Positions 13,009 through 25,400 of a stretch of DNA of 64,000 nucleotides are shown here, piece after piece. The notes below the pieces were generated by a model. It was not told the origin of the DNA. It ran no database searches and was given only the letters and a program-made list of their open reading frames with translations. A program made the position numbers and the translations under genes. This DNA comes from Prochilodus magdalenae (taxonomy: Eukaryota > Chordata > Actinopteri > Characiformes > Prochilodontidae), in the NCBI GenBank assembly GCA_024036415.1, contig JAMWET010001940.1, positions 803,501 through 867,500 on the forward strand, read 5' to 3'. How positions within the stretch are numbered: position 1 is the first letter of the stretch; the number at the start of each line of letters is the position of its first letter.

Positions 13009-14584
13009 ATGTCGCACGAAGGTAAGACATGCTTATAACTAATCATATGGAGGTTTAATATCATGCTATCATTTAACATTATGTCATATGCATTATTTAT
13101 TGCTGTTACACCTCAGTTTATTTCTCCATAATAGGGCTGATGTTAAGTACAGATAATATGTTGTTATATAAAATTATTATTGTCACTGATTTTTTCAGTT
13201 AATTATTATTAATAATGTATATAATATATATTTTAAACATCCGGGGATGTTTTCTGTAATTATTATTAAATGCTTTGTGATTTTCATTTACCTTTGTTTC
13301 CATGAATCTGCCAGGAAACCAATCAACAATCCCATATATACCAGGTGGGTGCTCTTATATAATTATCTTCATAAACATGTATGTCTAAATACCAAGTTAT
13401 ATTCATGGAATACAACAAAGTAAGCAATTATATTGAGCTGAGATGCATTATAAAGCAAAACAAAGCCCAAGACAGCAGGCCTGGAGGACGTTTGCGTTTC
13501 AAACTTACATTTCATTGCTTTCCCCCTTTTTTTTAACTACCACAGACTCCACCTTATCAAAATTGGCTGGTTTCCCAGCGTTCATCGTCCTGTGTCTGGT
13601 CTTGTCCATTATTCTGGTTCTGTTCATTGCTGTGCTACTCCTTTTTACCAGGATATACAGATGGTTAGTTGCAGAGGTTAATTAATAAGCAGTCAATTAC
13701 TGTAAATATGTATGTGATAGATTATCATTCTGAATTTTGCTTTTCCAGGAAATATTCACTAGAGCGCTGCGAGTACTATGATAAAGAGGTAAGACATACG
13801 ACCAGGCCTACAAAAAAACTGGCCTGTTTCTCTTTGGATCCTGAAGCATTGCCTTTTTAAAGGGCACTAGTATTTTCTATCTGAGTCGGTCAGTTTGTGT
13901 TTGACTAGTGGATTACTGAAACGGTTTATGGCGTAGTGCAGCTCAATGTAGTGCATACACTATGAGCAGTCTGTTCTACCCAGCTGACCTGATAAAAAGG
14001 AACGTCGGTCCTTTATGTATCAAGGCGGTCAATATGTATCATTTTGGTTTTAAAATGAGTTTTCATTTTTGACATACTGTTTACTGGCACCACTAAAGGC
14101 CTAAATGCCCAAAGTCTTCATCTCTTCATCTCCCTATTAGTTAAAGCCCTTAGGGCATTTTATAATAGCACAAGAACATCCTGTATAGTCATTCTGTACT
14201 GTTCAGATTTAGCCTCCTGACAGCTACCATGGATAAGGAAATCAATAAGGAAACCGGGCTTCAGTAATATCATTTCTTACTTTTTAAAAAACACTTTTAA
14301 CTTTAAAACCACCCCAGTCACACTTTATGCAGAGGTTCCCCAATGATCTATAGGATGGTTTTGGTAATACTCTATATATTTGAAAAAACTACAACTAGAG
14401 ATGTCTGAATCTGACAGCCAGTATGTTGATGTAACGCCACATTGTTGTTGTTTTTAAGGCACCTGCAACCACTGACAACAAGAAGCGCTCTAACAAAAGT
14501 TATCGGGAGAAAATAAATTCAGTCTACTTTACATGGACGCCTGACCACTGGACTACAAACTTACCAGACAATCACTCTCAGTGA
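13009..14584 (+). CDS. Small single-pass membrane protein, five exons, unidentified
   Basis: Exons read at 13009-13021, 13315-13344, 13546-13663, 13749-13788 and 14459-14584. All four introns are GT-AG, and the frame closes to 108 residues. An in-frame TGA at 12982-12984 precedes the ATG. The product starts MSHEGNQSTIPYIP, with an N-glycosylation sequon at Asn6. It has one long hydrophobic segment (about residues 20-48, LAGFPAFIVLCLVLSIILVL onward) followed by RIYRWK. The remaining 55 or so residues are polar, with an ERCEYYDKE motif, a lysine/arginine cluster (KKRSNKSYREK) and an aromatic end (VYFTWTPDHW). With no cleavable signal peptide and positive charge after the membrane segment, an N-out/C-in plasma or ER membrane protein is likely. 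I do not recognise the family, and the function is unknown. Exon 2 is a 30-bp microexon. The consistent splice sites and frame argue for a real gene. The exact first exon is the least certain part. Confidence 0.68.
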
Positions 14585-14867
14585 TACATCCCGTACATTG
14601 CAATTCACTTTTACCATGTGCCATAATCGTTATGAATATCCAGTACACATGTGGACTATCTCTGCTGAAGCTAAAATGCATATTATACAATTGTTGTGAA
14701 CTTCTGCTTTTCAAATGATGCTTCTTTAAGTCATACTAGTGTTTCAACCTAGCTCAGTGTTAGTAGTTCACAATGATTCACAGCTACAAATCCACTGTCT
14801 AGGTTTCGTTTAAGTGTGCTCTGTTTACACCTTGGTTGTGTATGGCTCAGAAAGAGTGTGCAACCTC

Positions 14868-14960
14868 TACTGTAGAGGTGTCAAATTGAAACACTTGCAG
14901 GGCCATAGTAAAAAACCTCAACAAAGCCAGAGGCCAGAGAACACGCTTAAATGTTGTTTT
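14868..14960. repeat. Possible hAT-type transposon end
   Basis: AGAGGTGTCAAATTG followed by GCAGGGCCATAG resembles the CAGGGGTGTC...GCAGGGCC ends of hAT-family nonautonomous elements. A similar CAGGGGTTCC...GTGTGGCCC block lies near 61528. Only one end is visible. Confidence 0.3.
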
Positions 14961-15524
14961 TTTTAAAAAAACGCTTTAAATGTTTAACATTCTGCTGTAC
15001 TTCTGTCCACAGCTTATTCAAAATATGCCAGAACTTTAAATATTCAAAATAATATGTTAATTAATTTATAATAACATAATCGGGGCCAGGTGGGAAACCC
15101 TCAAATTAGGATTCTAAGTGTCTTCTGATAGCAGCTTAAACTTCAATCTTAGTGTTTTTTCCATCACGTCATTTATTGATTGCGCTTTCAGCAACAGGAA
15201 GGTCCACCTAACCACTTATCTACTTCCGTATGCGTCTAAGTGTGTCCAAGTTCAACACTGAAATGTCCGCTGCTTGTCATCGCTTATTTTAGGCAGCAGG
15301 GGGCGCCATGTATACGGTGTAATTTGAAAACCTGTCAGAGCAGCAAATAGAAAAGTTCAGCCGACAAGAAGAATTAGAAGAAATAATAAAACACTTAATA
15401 ATGGTGTTTTATATAAAGTATATATGTATATATACTTTATATCACTGTTTTAAATAATCTTGACAAGTTATATTGTTATATCACACACATACACACACAC
15501 AGTTTTTGTTTCTTTTTTTTTTGC

Positions 15525-15575
15525 TTATTATTATTGTTATTATTATTATTATTGTTATTATTATTATTATTATTA
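15525..15575. repeat. (TTA)n microsatellite
   Basis: Tandem trinucleotides with rare TTG interruptions. Confidence 0.9.
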
Positions 15576-15594
15576 GAGTGTTTATTTTTCTTCT

Positions 15595-15695
15595 TCTCTT
15601 TATTTATGTACAATTTTTGTTATTGTTGTATTATTGTTCTTTACTGTACTTGGGCTGCGGCAATATGTGACTTACACTCTGGGATTAATAAAGTG

Positions 15696-15735
<40 letters not shown>

Positions 15736-15750
15736 CTATCTATCTATCTA

Positions 15751-15806
<56 letters not shown>
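15595..15806 (+). repeat. Retroelement-like 3' tail with (TATC)n(TC)n(TG)n
   Basis: The sequence CTGGGATTAATAAAGTGATC runs directly into TATC repeats (15698-15765), then TC and TG repeats. GGGATTAATAAAG followed by a short tandem tail is typical of 3' ends of fish LINE/SINE elements. The 5' part cannot be delimited. Confidence 0.5.
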
Positions 15807-15932
15807 ATATAACTTGTCACAATTATTTTAAACGCTGATAGAAAGTCTGGTTAACTGTTAACAGTCACCACGTTAAGCCCTTAAAGCATTAAGGTATTGT
15901 AAACACTGCGGCTCTTATAAGCTGTAACCGAC

Positions 15933-16072
15933 GATGCTAAAGCTAGCTTCTTGCTGGAGTTTGCCGTTCCACCTTAAATGGTGCAGCGGTTGCATTTTGA
16001 AGCGCCAGAATGCAACTGCTGGGCCATTTAAGGTGGAACGGCAAACTCCAGCAAGAAGCTAGCATTAGCTTC
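15933..16072. repeat. 140-bp near-perfect hairpin upstream of fstl1
   Basis: Two 67-base arms (15933-15999 and 16006-16072) are reverse complements around a 6-base loop (16000-16005). Bases 15942-15981 pair perfectly with 16024-16063, 40 in a row. Over the whole stem I count three mismatches and three G-T pairs. The outer stem contains GCTAGC and the inner stem TTCCACCTTAAATGG. It lies about 200 bases before the fstl1 exon 1 donor. A palindromic MITE copy is the most likely origin, with a cruciform- or small-RNA-forming role possible. No target-site duplication was recognised. Confidence 0.92.
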
Positions 16073-16129
16073 CCTCTTTTTTCCTCACACAAAAACCTCA
16101 CCGCTGAGACAAAGACTCGGTTTTATAGC

Positions 16130-16278
16130 CCCAAGTGGGTGGGCGGAATGTGAGCTACTCAGACCCCCACCTCGGGTCTTCACGTCAGCAGGGGCGGCTC
16201 TACTCAAAAAGCCCTCTCCACACACACTCAGCCGTTCACCTCCATCCACTCGGAGCCCGTGAGAATAGCCGGACGAAG
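16130..16278 (+). promoter_or_regulatory. Probable fstl1 core promoter and noncoding exon 1
   Basis: Relatively GC-rich for this window. It has GGGCGG boxes at 16141-16146 and 16192-16197 and a CRE-like ACGTCA at 16182-16187. A likely noncoding exon ends GGACGAAG at 16278 before GTGAGA. The following 83-base intron ends CTCGCAG at 16361, directly before the ATG. No clear TATA box. The transcription start is not determined. Confidence 0.42.
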
Positions 16279-16361
16279 GTGAGATCCACTCCAGAGTCTA
16301 CAGGTTAATGTCCAGTCTGTTTGTCCACTGTAACTCAGAGGAACTTTCTTTGTCCTCGCAG

Positions 16362-16418
16362 ATGTTGCTGAGCTTCTGTCTCCTCGCCCTCCTCGCTGTC
16401 TCCAGCTGTCAGGCTGAG
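16362..16418 (+). CDS. fstl1: fstl1 coding exon 1: signal peptide
   Basis: Encodes [19 protein letters not shown]. The hydrophobic core and small residues before the end fit a signal peptidase site near residue 18. It is flanked by CTCGCAG and GTAAGT, phase 0. Confidence 0.93.
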
Positions 16419-19400
16419 GTAAGTTCTCCTCACAGAACTTGGTCGTTCTTTGTTTCAGGGGCTCAGTAAACTAGGAATAACTGGGGTGAGGGAACCGAGA
16501 TACAGCCAGGTGAAGGTGTTCAAGTGGGTCTTCTTCCTCAGAGAACCTTGTGCGTTTCTTGAGGAGCCCTGGAAGACGTGCACAGGGATACTCCACCAAA
16601 ATCTAGTGACTGAGACGTCAACAGTGGTTTGACATTGAATGGGTCACTGTAGGAACTTGCCATTGTATTTACTCTGTGAACTGTGAACCACCACATGTCT
16701 CTTATATGTAATGCTGATGATGGTAAAATAGTCATAAATCTGTAAAGAATGAAGTTTCTTTAGGGACTACTTTGCCTCATAACGCCCTGTATGTATCCCT
16801 CCACCAAAAATGGATTTAAAGCCCACAACATTCACAGTTTCATGTACTAACGTTCAGATGAGGGAGCTGTATTTAAGGTGGACGTGTGGTTCAGATCACC
16901 AGTGTATATTTCTCTAAAAAGCCCTTCACATCACTCAGAGTGACTTTGTTAGCTTCCCAGTCATTTAATTATATAGCACATGAATAAAGATTGATGGGGT
17001 TTGACTTTATGAACCTTTTTAAAGTTGAGAGAACCGTTAAAGAGCCAGTTCAACCATAAACAGTCACGCGCTGGTATGAATGTAGAGAACTTACAGACTT
17101 ACAGTGGTGCTGATGTGAATAGGGATTACAGTGATAGTGTTCATATGCACTTACTAATCCCATATTTGCAGAAAATCTGATTTTGTTGGTAATCCGTTCA
17201 CCGTGTTTACATGCACTTAAGTAATCAGATAATAGGAATAGCCAGGTCTACTGAGCTACAGTAATCAGATTCCTGCTGAGTAACCAGCCAATAAAGCCGC
17301 GGAATAGTCTAGAAAATTGAGAATATTTAAATCCTTGATTTCGCCAATTAATTTGAGCTTCGCTTTATAATAAGGTGTCTGCTTATTTGTGGTAGTGAAA
17401 GAAATCTGAGGAAGGGTCTACGTGCACTGACAAACCTGATTACTGAGCTATAACCCAGCTCTCTTTATCAGATATAAGCCTTAATCCAATCTACGGAACC
17501 TGAGAATGTTGTTTACATGGTCATTTAAATAATCAGATAACACCACAATTCCAATTATCAGATTATTAAGTGCATGTAGACGCACTTAGTGTCTTTAATG
17601 GTTTTGAGTATGTGAGTATTTAAGGTACTGTCCAGAATGAACCTACACATGTGTTATATGTAGTAGTGATGACGGTAAAGTACTGATGGTAAAATCTTCG
17701 GGCACTGTTTAATTCACCACAACCTTCGTCTCCATTGTTACTGAACGTCTCAGGCCAAAACCTTTTCTCAAAACTGTCATAAATCAGTGTCTTAGTGATC
17801 GTCCCCAGGTTTTGGCTTACCTTTCTGCTTGCAGGGTAATTAAACCTATCAGACGTCTGGTTTGTATCACCACCACTGTGAACAATTGTGACTACACAGT
17901 GAAGTTCTCCATAGAGAGGAGCTATTTCCCAGGTGATTTCTTAATGATTATAGGGAAATAATTTCTCCAAGGAGAATTAGAGATTAGAAAAACATAGTCA
18001 TTGAGTTTTAAATCAGATTTAAAACCAGGTTTGAGCTGCAGAAACAGGTTTAAGCTACACAGTTACTGTATTTGCTTGGGGCTTTTGGTGGTCACTCACC
18101 CCTACTGAGGTCCAGACACTCTCTGCTTTGGTGGTCAAGTTTATGGTGTTTATTTGCTTAATTAGGTTCCTGTGTGGCCGCTGGCCCTGTCAGTTTGGTG
18201 TCGCTGGCCTGAGAGCAAATGAACGTGCACAGCTGAGAGCTGCTAAAGCTAACAGGACCGAAGGAGTGCGGAGAGACTCTTCTACAGCTGCTGTTTGTGT
18301 TAGCAGGCGCTGATGGAGTTACTGCCTCATGACGTTATGCTGCTAGTTTAAACAGATGTACAGACTGAGGAGACACCTGGCTGATCACAGAGACGTGTTA
18401 ATACACTGAGGGTTTTACAAACACAGAACAGCTTCCTTCTCTCTCTCTCTCTCTCTCTCTTTTCCCCTCTCTCTATCTCAGTCTCTCCCACCCCCTCTAT
18501 CTCTCTCTCTGCCCCCCTACCTCTTTTCTCTCCCTCTATTTCCCCCCTGTCTGTTTTTTCTGTCACTGTTTCTCCTATTCCTAATCTCTCTTGTTCTGGC
18601 ACTCCTGTCTTTCTTTTGCTCTTTGTTTTCTCATTTTTTTTATCTCTCCTTTTCTCCTCTTCTCTCTTAATCTGTTTTTTTACCCTTTCTCTGACTTTTT
18701 TGTCTGTCTGTATCCCTAGCACGTCTCTTCTCTTCTCTTCTCTTCTCTTCTCTTCTCTTCTCTTCTCTTCTGCTCTTGCTCTTTTTCTTCTTTCTCTCCC
18801 CCTCTCTCTCTTTCTCTCCTCCCAGTCTTATTGTGCCCTCTAATGACATGTTCCAGGTGTTTCTCTCTCTGTGTTTAAAACAGTTGAACAGCTGGCTTTG
18901 AGTCAGTCAGCTGGTCCTTCACCGTGGTCAGGTGTTGATATTTGGCAGATGTGCTGGTCTTTTCATGTGGGTGCCGCAAGGCCCGTTAAACAGACCTGAC
19001 TTCCTTTTCATTAGAGACTGGGCAGATGAAATGGCCTATAGCTCCTCACTCTTGCACTGAAAGGGCCTTGTGTACCTCCTGCGCCCTCCTGAAAGGGAGC
19101 ATTTGTAGATTAGGAGTACAGATGATGTACAGCTGATCAAATGTTTATAGATCGGGCTTCTTTTGTTTTATTGTAACAAGGTTGTGAGGCTAATGTTCCT
19201 CTCAGTTTGCCAGAAGACAAAGAAGGTTTTATGAGAAGAACCTTGATGGAGACTGAATGAAAGCCAGTGGAGCTCAGCTGATCTTATGTGTGTAGTGCTA
19301 ACTGGCCCTTTTTGGCTTCCTTTATAATCAGTGATATCACCATTGATTGGACAATGTAGTCCTTTAACCGTCAGACGTCATTTTGCTGCACTTTCATTTT

Positions 19401-22400
19401 AGATGACTTTAATTATTTATATTAGTATATTTATATAGTTATAGTTTCATTAGATTTGCATGAAGTTTACATTAAAATACAATGTTTCCCAGGAGGCAGA
19501 CGTCCTGTCTGTGTTTGTTGTAGCGTTGCATGTATTTTCCATTGTTGTTCTTATCCTTCGCTTTAGCTGGTGGTGCTATAGCATATTCACCAATAGTCCT
19601 CATAGCGCTGTGCCTTTCAACACTACCGTGTGTCCTCTATCAGACAGAAGGTTTGGAGTTATGGGCTGTCAGCTGATGGACTGGTGCTGGAATGTCACCC
19701 ACCTTTCGGTTGATTGACAGCTCCCGTCCCACCCCCAGGGCCCATCCATCTCAAGAGATGTCAACAAGTTCCTGAATTATTAAAAAATGGACACGGGCTA
19801 GCTGCTGCACTCTTATTAAAAACAAGGGCCGATGTAAAATTCATGAACGAGTAGACGTCTCGCCGGCAGGAAAACCTGACAGTGAGTGGAGAGGAGTGAC
19901 AGAAGGCTGACAGCTGTTTAAGAGTCACGCTAAAGAACAGAATAAGATGGAGGCAGATTTGGCCCACACTGTCTGTGAATTGTATTTACAATTAATTTAA
20001 TTATTTGTTCATGATAAGTGTAAAGGATACAGGTGGAAATGGAGGTATACAAAAATTAACTCATACATACATGTATGTTACGCGTACATTCAGTGTGCTC
20101 TTTGTAATTCATGAATTCGCCTGCTTTAAGGTGCACGCATTGCTGATACGGGAGTACAGTGGCACACACATCTTTACAGTAAAGCCTTGACAGTAGAATG
20201 GATTCTGTGGAGGGGCAACACATGAACCTTAAGATCACCATATCCAAGGCCAGGCATCGACTAGAGTGGTATAAAACCCCAATTTGAACAGCAGTCAGAC
20301 TGCATTCTCTGGATTGATGTAGCTCCATCCACTACATTTGGGATGAGTTGGAGTGCAGTTTGTTGTCCAGAATTAATGTCGTAATCCATGGATTTCAGAA
20401 GAAATGTTAAACGAACTTGGGTCCAAAACCATTGCACATGTTGCACATTGAGTTTGGCTTGAATTCTGACAATTCAAGGTGCCACCTTAAGCCTCCCTCC
20501 CCTTTGTAATGATGTTAGATGATGTATGATATTTGTCAGACTGCAGTGTGTAAAAAGAGCCACTTAAGCAGCTAACAGCATGTCTTAGAGTTTCGGAGTC
20601 GAAATGTCAAGTCTATTGTGAGATTGCTTAACCACTCAAACTGCTCTGTTTGATGTGTGTCATGATTTCAGCATGCCTGAAATTATTTCTGAGCCCGATT
20701 ACAGCCTGTTAAAGTCCCAGCTGACCAGAGCCACAGCACCACCTTTTAACTCCAAACCCAAACTGAGTCTGACACAGTTCTGTCTGAACACCATCCGACC
20801 TAAGCCACATCGGTCCAAAAATGACCCAATCCTGGCGCATATCTGTCTGAAACTGATTGTCCAACTTCCCATTGTCACCCAGAAGTGCTTAATGTAACCC
20901 CATGCTTCTAAAGATAGCAGCAGTTATGTGGCACCGTGTAGCAGCAATAATAGCTGTCATTCGATCATGGGTAATACAATAGCACGGTAAACGAATTAGC
21001 TGTCCAAACTGGACATTTAAATTCTGCTTTAATTCATTTACTCAGCAGGCTGGCTCTTGAACAACATCCCCAACGTTTTCAGTCTGTATAAGCCTTATAT
21101 AATGCACTGATGTAGCAAGGCTTTAGCCTTCACCTGATTACCACTAAAGCTCTATTTCATAACACAGAACATGCTGCGTATAATTTATTTAACATGTTAC
21201 ATGAAAAAGAACCTGGCAGAATTAATCAAACTCACACTTTATTATGGCAGTACTGAACTGTGCTTTCCAAAATTCTGACTCCAGCATATAGAAAGAGAGG
21301 AAGGATCAAGTAATTAGAAACATGGAGGTGTAAAATACAGGATTTGTTAGGAGAGGAAACCTTAAGTGAGGGCACTGCTGGGTAATATCTTTAAGAAGTT
21401 GGACTCAGCCTGTCAGAATACAATCATGTATTTGAAGCCCACACATATTTGGGGAATGAACATTTGAGCCTGACGTGAGCAGTCAAACCAAACTCTAAAC
21501 ACGTACTGACTGATGTTTGGCACCCATTATATATTTTTTTGCAGAATAATTACTTTAAGATTTGGTTGTTTATTAAGCTATGCAGGGCTGGGTGGAGATT
21601 TGTCTAAGGCCTTTACTGTAGCTGAAGCTGTTCGTATGGGTTCGTCTGTGTCTTTTCTCTTTGCTTGCATGTGTTTATGTGCATATGCCTGAGGTATCAG
21701 GAAAGCAGAACCTTTCCTTTCGTTTTTCTTTTAAGCAGATTACTTTTGCACACAGATGTCTGCCTGCCTTGAATCTAACTTCTTTTTTTTTTGGCTCCTC
21801 CATGTCTTTGTCTCAGTTTGCATCCACCTCCCATGACTGGCAGACTCTGAATTAGACGTCCTCCGTGCCTCATGCACTTCCTTAGCCAAGATGCATGGCA
21901 GCAAGTAGAAAATGAATGTGTGTGTGTGTGGAAACGAGAGAATGAAAAGACCGACTGCCAGAAAAAGTGGTTTAGAAATTGGGGTAATTGCTTGCAGGAG
22001 TGAAGGACACAGTCTGTGTACATCAGTGTGTGCTGTGCAGTTCCATCTAGTCTTATGTAGTCAGGCTTTAGCGGAATGAGATAAAGGGTGGGTGATTATT
22101 GTGAATGCTTAGCTTTGTAAACCAATTGGAATGGGTAAACAATTTGAAGGGCTCATATCCCGCATTATTATGTATCTTATTTTCCCTCACAGCAGTTGTG
22201 TGGTTTTGTATTCTTATATTCTAATTTGGACATGACCGTTTTTCGATCTGTGACTTAAGAATGTTAAAAGATAAAAGAGCTCTGTTCTGATTGGCTGCCC
22301 TTTATTGTGCCTCCTGTGAAGGAGTGGGTCTACGCTGCTGTAGGCTGAATAGTTGGATAGATTTAAATGGTTTCTGTGACTTCCTAAAAACAATGACTTC

Positions 22401-25400
22401 CAAACACTGTTCTACAGCTACAGACAGGTCGTCTAGCTTGCAAGCTTTTGGTTATGGTGGGTTAGCTTGAGTTTAGTAAGTTTCTCTGGCTCTGAAACTG
22501 TTTTGTGTGGACAGGGAAAGAGATATCAGCCTTGTGGTTGTTTGGGAAATGTTGATGGAAGACTAGGGCCACCCAGTTTACATCGAGAGGAGAGAAATAC
22601 GGTGAAATACTGCAGACAGTTATTAAACATTGGGATGGTATTCACAAGACATACTTTGTATATTGTGGCCTATAGGAACAAGATTTACATCATTGGCTAG
22701 AACATGCAGATTCATGTTCTCTGGGGCTTTCGACAGAAAATTATTTGAAGAAAATGTTGATTATGATATTATAAAGGGCTGATATCCCATAGCGCTGGGT
22801 TGGGGTTGCTGGGTAGTGTATGTATGCTTTATATGTCTTTGTATTGCTCTCGTATCAGCGCTGGCCCTTGTTCAGGTAGCCTCTGAGTTCATGGCAGGTT
22901 TTAGACTCTTCTTATACTAGCTAGGAAACATTATCCAACGGAACACAAAGCATGGTGGTAAATCTGCTAAATGCCTTAAATGTAAATGTAAATATCCAAT
23001 CAGCTAAGTGTTGCTTTTACTACACTGGTTGTTCTTGTTTGCAGACTCCCTGTAATGAATCTATGATTGGTTTATGATACATTCAATTGTTCAGTGTTCT
23101 ATAAAAACTGATGAAACTCATAATACAGTCAGAAAAGTATGATGTAATCTCTCTTGATAATGTTGTCATTCTCTTTCAGATTTAAGGGGGAATTACATTG
23201 ATTTTACGCAATTGTAGCATTTTACCACTGAGTTGTAAGCTGTCAGAGTGTTTGGGTGTGAGGTGCTCTGTCAGAATTGCCAGAATTGTTCACAGAGGTG
23301 TTGATAGGAATCAGACATCTGTGAGTTGATGCTGTTGAAACCTTTATTAGATGAACGGCTTTCACAAGCTCCATATGCATTGTTTTCCAAATTCCCACTT
23401 ATAAGATTTATGTGGTTTTGTGCACTACAAGTAGTCATACATTTCAGCACACTTCATGGCGGTAAACCATTTCACACTAAACGCCTCTGGGTGACTTCGT
23501 TTAGATGATAGTATTGAATTAGCATTAGCCGAAATTTTTAAATCTCCATCTGTAAGATGTCAAGGCCTAATGTTATACTTGAGTGCCATGTACAATATAT
23601 ATATATGGCACTCTGTATATTCATATAACATATACAAATATAGTATATGTTATTATGTCTAAAGACATACAAGTCTTGTTGATATGATTGGTGGAGAAAA
23701 CATTGTTGAGCAGAGCACAGCTAATGGACCTGATGTTGTCTCCATCTCTTAACATCTGTCAGCTATTACTCCAACCACTCCAGCCTCCTCTGAGACCAGA
23801 GCAAACATGCAGAGACAGAAAGGGAGAGGATATGGGGAAGGGAAGTAGATGCAGAGAAAGAAAACAGTAAGGCAGAGCTAAATGTGGGGATGCTGAAGGT
23901 ATTAAATGAATTAGCAGGGATAAAGGAGAGATGTCAGAAGAATTCCAGATAGGAGCTTAACTAGCGCCGTCCTTTCGTCTCTCCCCAAAGTGCCGGCATT
24001 CACACTTTGAGACACGATTGAAGTCTCTTGCCTGCACATTCTTTCTCTCGTTTACTCCAATGGTTCATTTTTATACCTTTCCAGGCCTTCTGTTTTTGTT
24101 TCGAAACACAGGCGCCTTTCGCCTATTCTTCTTCCCCTCCTTCATTGTCTCATTTAGTTGGAAAACTCTTTGGAGATTAGGTCCAATGAGACAGGCTTAT
24201 GGAACTCTAGACCATTAATAATACTAACCATAATAAGATCTTACTGTAAAGGACATTCCGTTCACACCACCTAAAAAGAAAAATTAGACAAGGAGAAGGC
24301 TTGGGTGAGGAGTAGACTCTTTGTGCTATTGTGTTTCTAACAATGGATGAATATGCATGTTACTGTTGTGGTGGGAGCGACTGTTTCTGTGCTGATGCGA
24401 GACTTATCATAGATTCTTTAAGACCTAACTGCTAGATGAAATGCAGTTATCCATGGCCTTGCATTTGCATTTACTGCAGCACAACAGCTGTGTGCTGTAC
24501 TGACTGTAACCAGCACAGATAAACTGTGCTTTGCAGAGCTTACAAAATTCCCATACTTTCCCATGTTTAATAATAGAGTTTGATATACTACGTAAACAGT
24601 CCACTCCCCAGTCTGCACAGTATATACATGGATGGTCTCCTTTTAAAGATGATCTGCTGATCCGCTTTAGGGGTAGGTGTAGAAGGGGTGGGTTTAGGGG
24701 TGGATGTAGAAATTAAAGTTAGGGATATGTTTAATGCTAACAGATTCTTCATATCACTGACTCGTGTCTTCTTCTGTCGACTGTCACCAACAGCATGCTC
24801 TGGTTGTATCGGAACGACCAATATGGTGCACAATATGTTAATCCTGCTTCCTATGTTCTATAATGCGACCGCTCTCCAACTCTTCCAACTGCTCAAACTG
24901 ATTTTGAACTCTTCTCTGAGGCATACATTGCTTGCAAAGGATGCTACCAACACAACAGCAAGACTCAGAATGAAAAGTATGCGCTACAGGCGGTCCTTAT
25001 GTAGTCAGGTACAGCGATAAGGCCCTTCCTTGCCTTTGTCACATACGTCACCAAGCTTGAATGGTTTGCATGCCTTATGATGATATCAAACCTACCCACG
25101 AAGTTTCATTCCTCTCCTTTAATTCCTTCTGGGTGTAACTTTTTAATGATGAGTGTAGATTTCCTTTGGATAAAGGATATGAAACCTACACCTACGTCAC
25201 AGCCCTGTGAACATTGCCCATACAGACAGCAGTTTAACTTCGCTGCTTCATTGTTACTGCAGAGAGAAGCAGCAGTGGAAAACTGAAGGAATGATGCACA
25301 GCGTGTACACAGCCTTTCATATGTCAAGCTTAAAAAACACAAACTTTGTTGACTTGTAAAATTCTAAAAGATAAAGAAAGGTTGAAAAATCGTATTGTGA

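Larger units (their letters stand above)
14585..15932. other. Intergenic DNA between the small membrane gene and fstl1
   Basis: AT-rich repeats dominate: a possible hAT-type end near 14868-14960, (TTA)n at 15525-15575, and a LINE/SINE-like 3' tail running into (TATC)n(TC)n(TG)n at 15595-15806. No clear polyadenylation signal for the preceding gene was found. Confidence 0.5.

Noticed and set aside
18348..18849. Arg/Glu-rich minus frames and Leu/Ser-rich + frames
   Set aside because: Composition artefacts of the CT-rich tract.
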